Below are positions 4,667 to 5,985 of a stretch of 5,985 bases of DNA, one piece after another. The notes beneath the pieces are model-generated. The model had not been told where the DNA came from. It searched no databases and worked only from the letters and a program-made list of their open reading frames with translations. The DNA comes from Candidatus Bathyarchaeota archaeon (GTDB lineage: Archaea > Thermoproteota > Bathyarchaeia > RBG-16-48-13 > JAGMEO01). The stretch spans positions 1 through 5,985 of the forward strand of contig JAUVYS010000084.1 of assembly GCA_030602965.1 (NCBI GenBank), read 5' to 3'. Positions within the stretch are counted from its first letter, which is position 1; each line of letters begins with the position of its first letter. The position numbers were made by a program, and so were the translations under genes.

Positions 4667-5311
4667 ATGAAAATGAAAATTGAAGTTTATGGCATGACTG
4701 AAAAAGGAGACTCTCATATTGAAAATGAGGACAGTATTATAATTTACGAAAAAAAAGGTCTATACGCTGTTGCAGATGGTGTAACTTTACCTTATGGTGG
4801 TAAGGAAGCTAGTTCACGTGCTGTGAATTATCTTATTGTAGTGTTTGAAGACGATCTTATAGAGACTGTTAAAAAAGTGAATGAAAAAATATGGCAAGAT
4901 AAACAAGTGAATTCATCTATAGGATCAACAACCCTTACTGTGGCTCATATTAAAAATAGTATTCTGCAAATTGCTCATGTAGGAGATAGTTCTGCGTATG
5001 TGATAAGAAATAGTAAAATGATGAAAATTACACAAGATGACAGTATTCCTGGAACAAGTATGCTAACTCAGGTAATTGGTCAAAATAGCGTTCACGTTCA
5101 TTATTATAAAGAAAAATTACTGGAAGGAAATAAAATCGTATTAACAACAGATGGTATAACAAACTACATTTCTGAAAATGAAATAATGTCTATTATTCAA
5201 AAAAACAGTGATCTCAAAGAAATTGTCGAAAAAATTCTTTTATATGTGGAAAAAAAACCTAGAATCTATAAGGATGACAAAAGCATGATAATTATTTCAT
5301 TTAAAAAATAG
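4667..5311 (+). CDS. PP2C-type (PPM family) Ser/Thr protein phosphatase
   Basis: The 214-aa protein is a compact PP2C catalytic domain with its motifs in order: NED (20-22), VADGV (D37, G38), GSTT (86-89), HVGDS (104-108), TTDG (D162) and DDKS (203-206). The acidic residues D22, D37, D162 and D203/D204 match the positions that hold the two Mn/Mg ions in PPM phosphatases, so it should be active, removing phosphate from Ser or Thr of proteins. There is no membrane segment or extra domain, suggesting a soluble cytoplasmic enzyme. At 214 residues it is near the lower end for the family, similar to bacterial PrpC/Stp types. Start choice lies between ATG 4667 (leaderless, TATA at 4639-4646) and ATG 4673. 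No partner kinase gene is in the window. It converges with the ESCRT-III gene, leaving 11 bp between stops. Confidence 0.92.
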   Translation: MKMKIEVYGMTEKGDSHIENEDSIIIYEKKGLYAVADGVTLPYGGKEASSRAVNYLIVVFEDDLIETVKKVNEKIWQDKQVNSSIGSTTLTVAHIKNSILQIAHVGDSSAYVIRNSKMMKITQDDSIPGTSMLTQVIGQNSVHVHYYKEKLLEGNKIVLTTDGITNYISENEIMSIIQKNSDLKEIVEKILLYVEKKPRIYKDDKSMIIISFKK

Positions 5312-5322
5312 GTATGTTTTGA

Positions 5323-5949
5323 TCATGGTGGCCTTTCTCTTTCAGCAGTAGCAGTAGGTAATTCAGGAAATTTGTCTTTCATCTTTTGTTCTGCAACCAT
5401 TGAAGCCTCATTCAAAATCTTATTTGCTTCTTCACCAGTGGCTGTTTGTATCTCTGTCACTCCCGTAGCTTCACCTACCTCCATAACCATTTCATTCAAT
5501 GTATTGCTAACATCTTCAAATTGATATGCCATCTCTGGAATAACTCCTGAAAGTTGATTCTTTAATGCAGATACGACAGAAGCAACTGGACCAATACTGT
5601 TAGCTAAATCTCCAAAGTTTTTAACGGTTTCTAAACGATGAAGCACCGCCTCGAGAGTAATTTGGCTTTTAATTGTGACTTTTAAAATTTTCCTGATCTG
5701 TGCACACTCATTAGCATACATCGAAGCTTTCATTGTACCTTTATTTTCTTTAGCTTTGACACATTTTTCAAAAAGTGTTTTGTCTCTCTGCTCCATTTTA
5801 GAAACTGACTGACTAAGTCTATTTTCTAGAATCTTAAGTTTATAAATTGACTTAGATAGCCTCTCTCTTAATGGCGATGGACGAATTTTTTCACTTATCT
5901 TTTTGAATATAGATTTTTTGTCATCTCTTGACCAATTTTTAATAGGCAT
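5323..5949 (-). CDS. CdvB-like ESCRT-III (Snf7 family) protein
   Basis: From the ATG at 5949 the protein has 208 residues. It has the helical Snf7 core: a basic start (KNWSRDDKKSIFKKISEKIR) and long helices (about residues 27-66, KLKILENRLSQSVSKMEQRD region). A second helical hairpin follows (about 75-112, with MYANECAQIRKILK), then an acidic segment (QFEDVSNTLNEMVMEVGEA, about 143-161). The C-terminal tail has a proline motif, FPELP (about 194-198), that resembles the MIM2 motif by which CdvB binds the CdvC ATPase. CdvB proteins polymerise on membranes for cell division and vesicle scission in many Thermoproteota and in Asgard archaea. No winged-helix tail is seen, so it may be a CdvB paralogue. 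In-frame GTG at 5961 is an alternative; the ATG is preferred because AGAAGGTGA lies about 8 bases before it. No cdvA or cdvC is in view. Confidence 0.88.
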   Translation of the reverse strand: MPIKNWSRDDKKSIFKKISEKIRPSPLRERLSKSIYKLKILENRLSQSVSKMEQRDKTLFEKCVKAKENKGTMKASMYANECAQIRKILKVTIKSQITLEAVLHRLETVKNFGDLANSIGPVASVVSALKNQLSGVIPEMAYQFEDVSNTLNEMVMEVGEATGVTEIQTATGEEANKILNEASMVAEQKMKDKFPELPTATAERERPP

Positions 5950-5973
5950 ATCTTTCTTCACCTTCTTTTTCTA

Positions 5974-5983
5974 TTTTTAATAC
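5974..5983 (-). promoter_or_regulatory. TATA-like box of the ESCRT-III gene
   Basis: Near the window edge the minus strand reads GTATTAAAAATAG, an A/T-rich element 25-34 bp before the ATG at 5949. It supports this ATG over the GTG at 5961, although the upstream BRE region lies outside the window. Confidence 0.4.
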
Positions 5984-5985
5984 TA

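Noticed and set aside
1..5985. tRNA, rRNA or riboswitch
   Set aside because: No cloverleaf with a GTTCRA arm, rRNA-like stretch or recognisable riboswitch core was seen on either strand.

Overview
The window is AT-rich and looks archaeal, most likely Thermoproteota (Nitrososphaeria/Thaumarchaeota or a relative such as Bathyarchaeia). The strongest clue is a CdvB/Snf7-type ESCRT-III protein at the right end. Supporting clues are a fragment of a Hef/FANCM-like helicase, archaeal TATA boxes placed about 25-35 bp before start codons (so many mRNAs would be leaderless or nearly so), and a SWIM-finger transposase. No rRNA or tRNA is visible, so the lineage is an inference.

Left part (1-1901): a gene that enters from beyond the left edge ends with a textbook RanBP2-type zinc finger. 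It meets, tail to tail with a 4-bp overlap, a 45-codon ribbon-helix-helix (RHH) regulator gene. The RHH promoter has its TATA box between two inverted GTTGTTATG half-sites, a plausible autoregulatory operator. Next to it lies an insertion sequence of about 1.2 kb whose transposase carries a SWIM zinc finger, a zinc ribbon, an HTH and a DDE core.

Middle part (1902-3018): this stretch looks rearranged. Two small membrane-protein genes run rightwards with TTG starts and a likely coupled junction. A third small membrane-protein ORF runs leftwards and overlaps the second one antisense. To its right is an N-terminal fragment of a Hef-like superfamily 2 helicase, cut off before its Walker B motif next to a 9-bp direct repeat. 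The IS, the small membrane proteins and the broken helicase together suggest a region of insertion and deletion.

Right part (3018-5985): ordinary-looking cellular genes. These are an M29-like (AmpS/NicX superfamily) metallo-enzyme with all five metal ligands, an unrecognised 112-aa protein, a compact PP2C-type protein phosphatase divergent from it, and a CdvB-like ESCRT-III protein convergent with the phosphatase. Between the M29-like gene and the 112-aa gene sits an unusual G-rich array: seven GGGC cores in under 90 bp, the first four runs matching the G-quadruplex consensus. No multi-gene defence or metabolic system can be supported. The most notable features are this G-rich array, the RHH operator layout, the overlapping small membrane genes and the truncated helicase.
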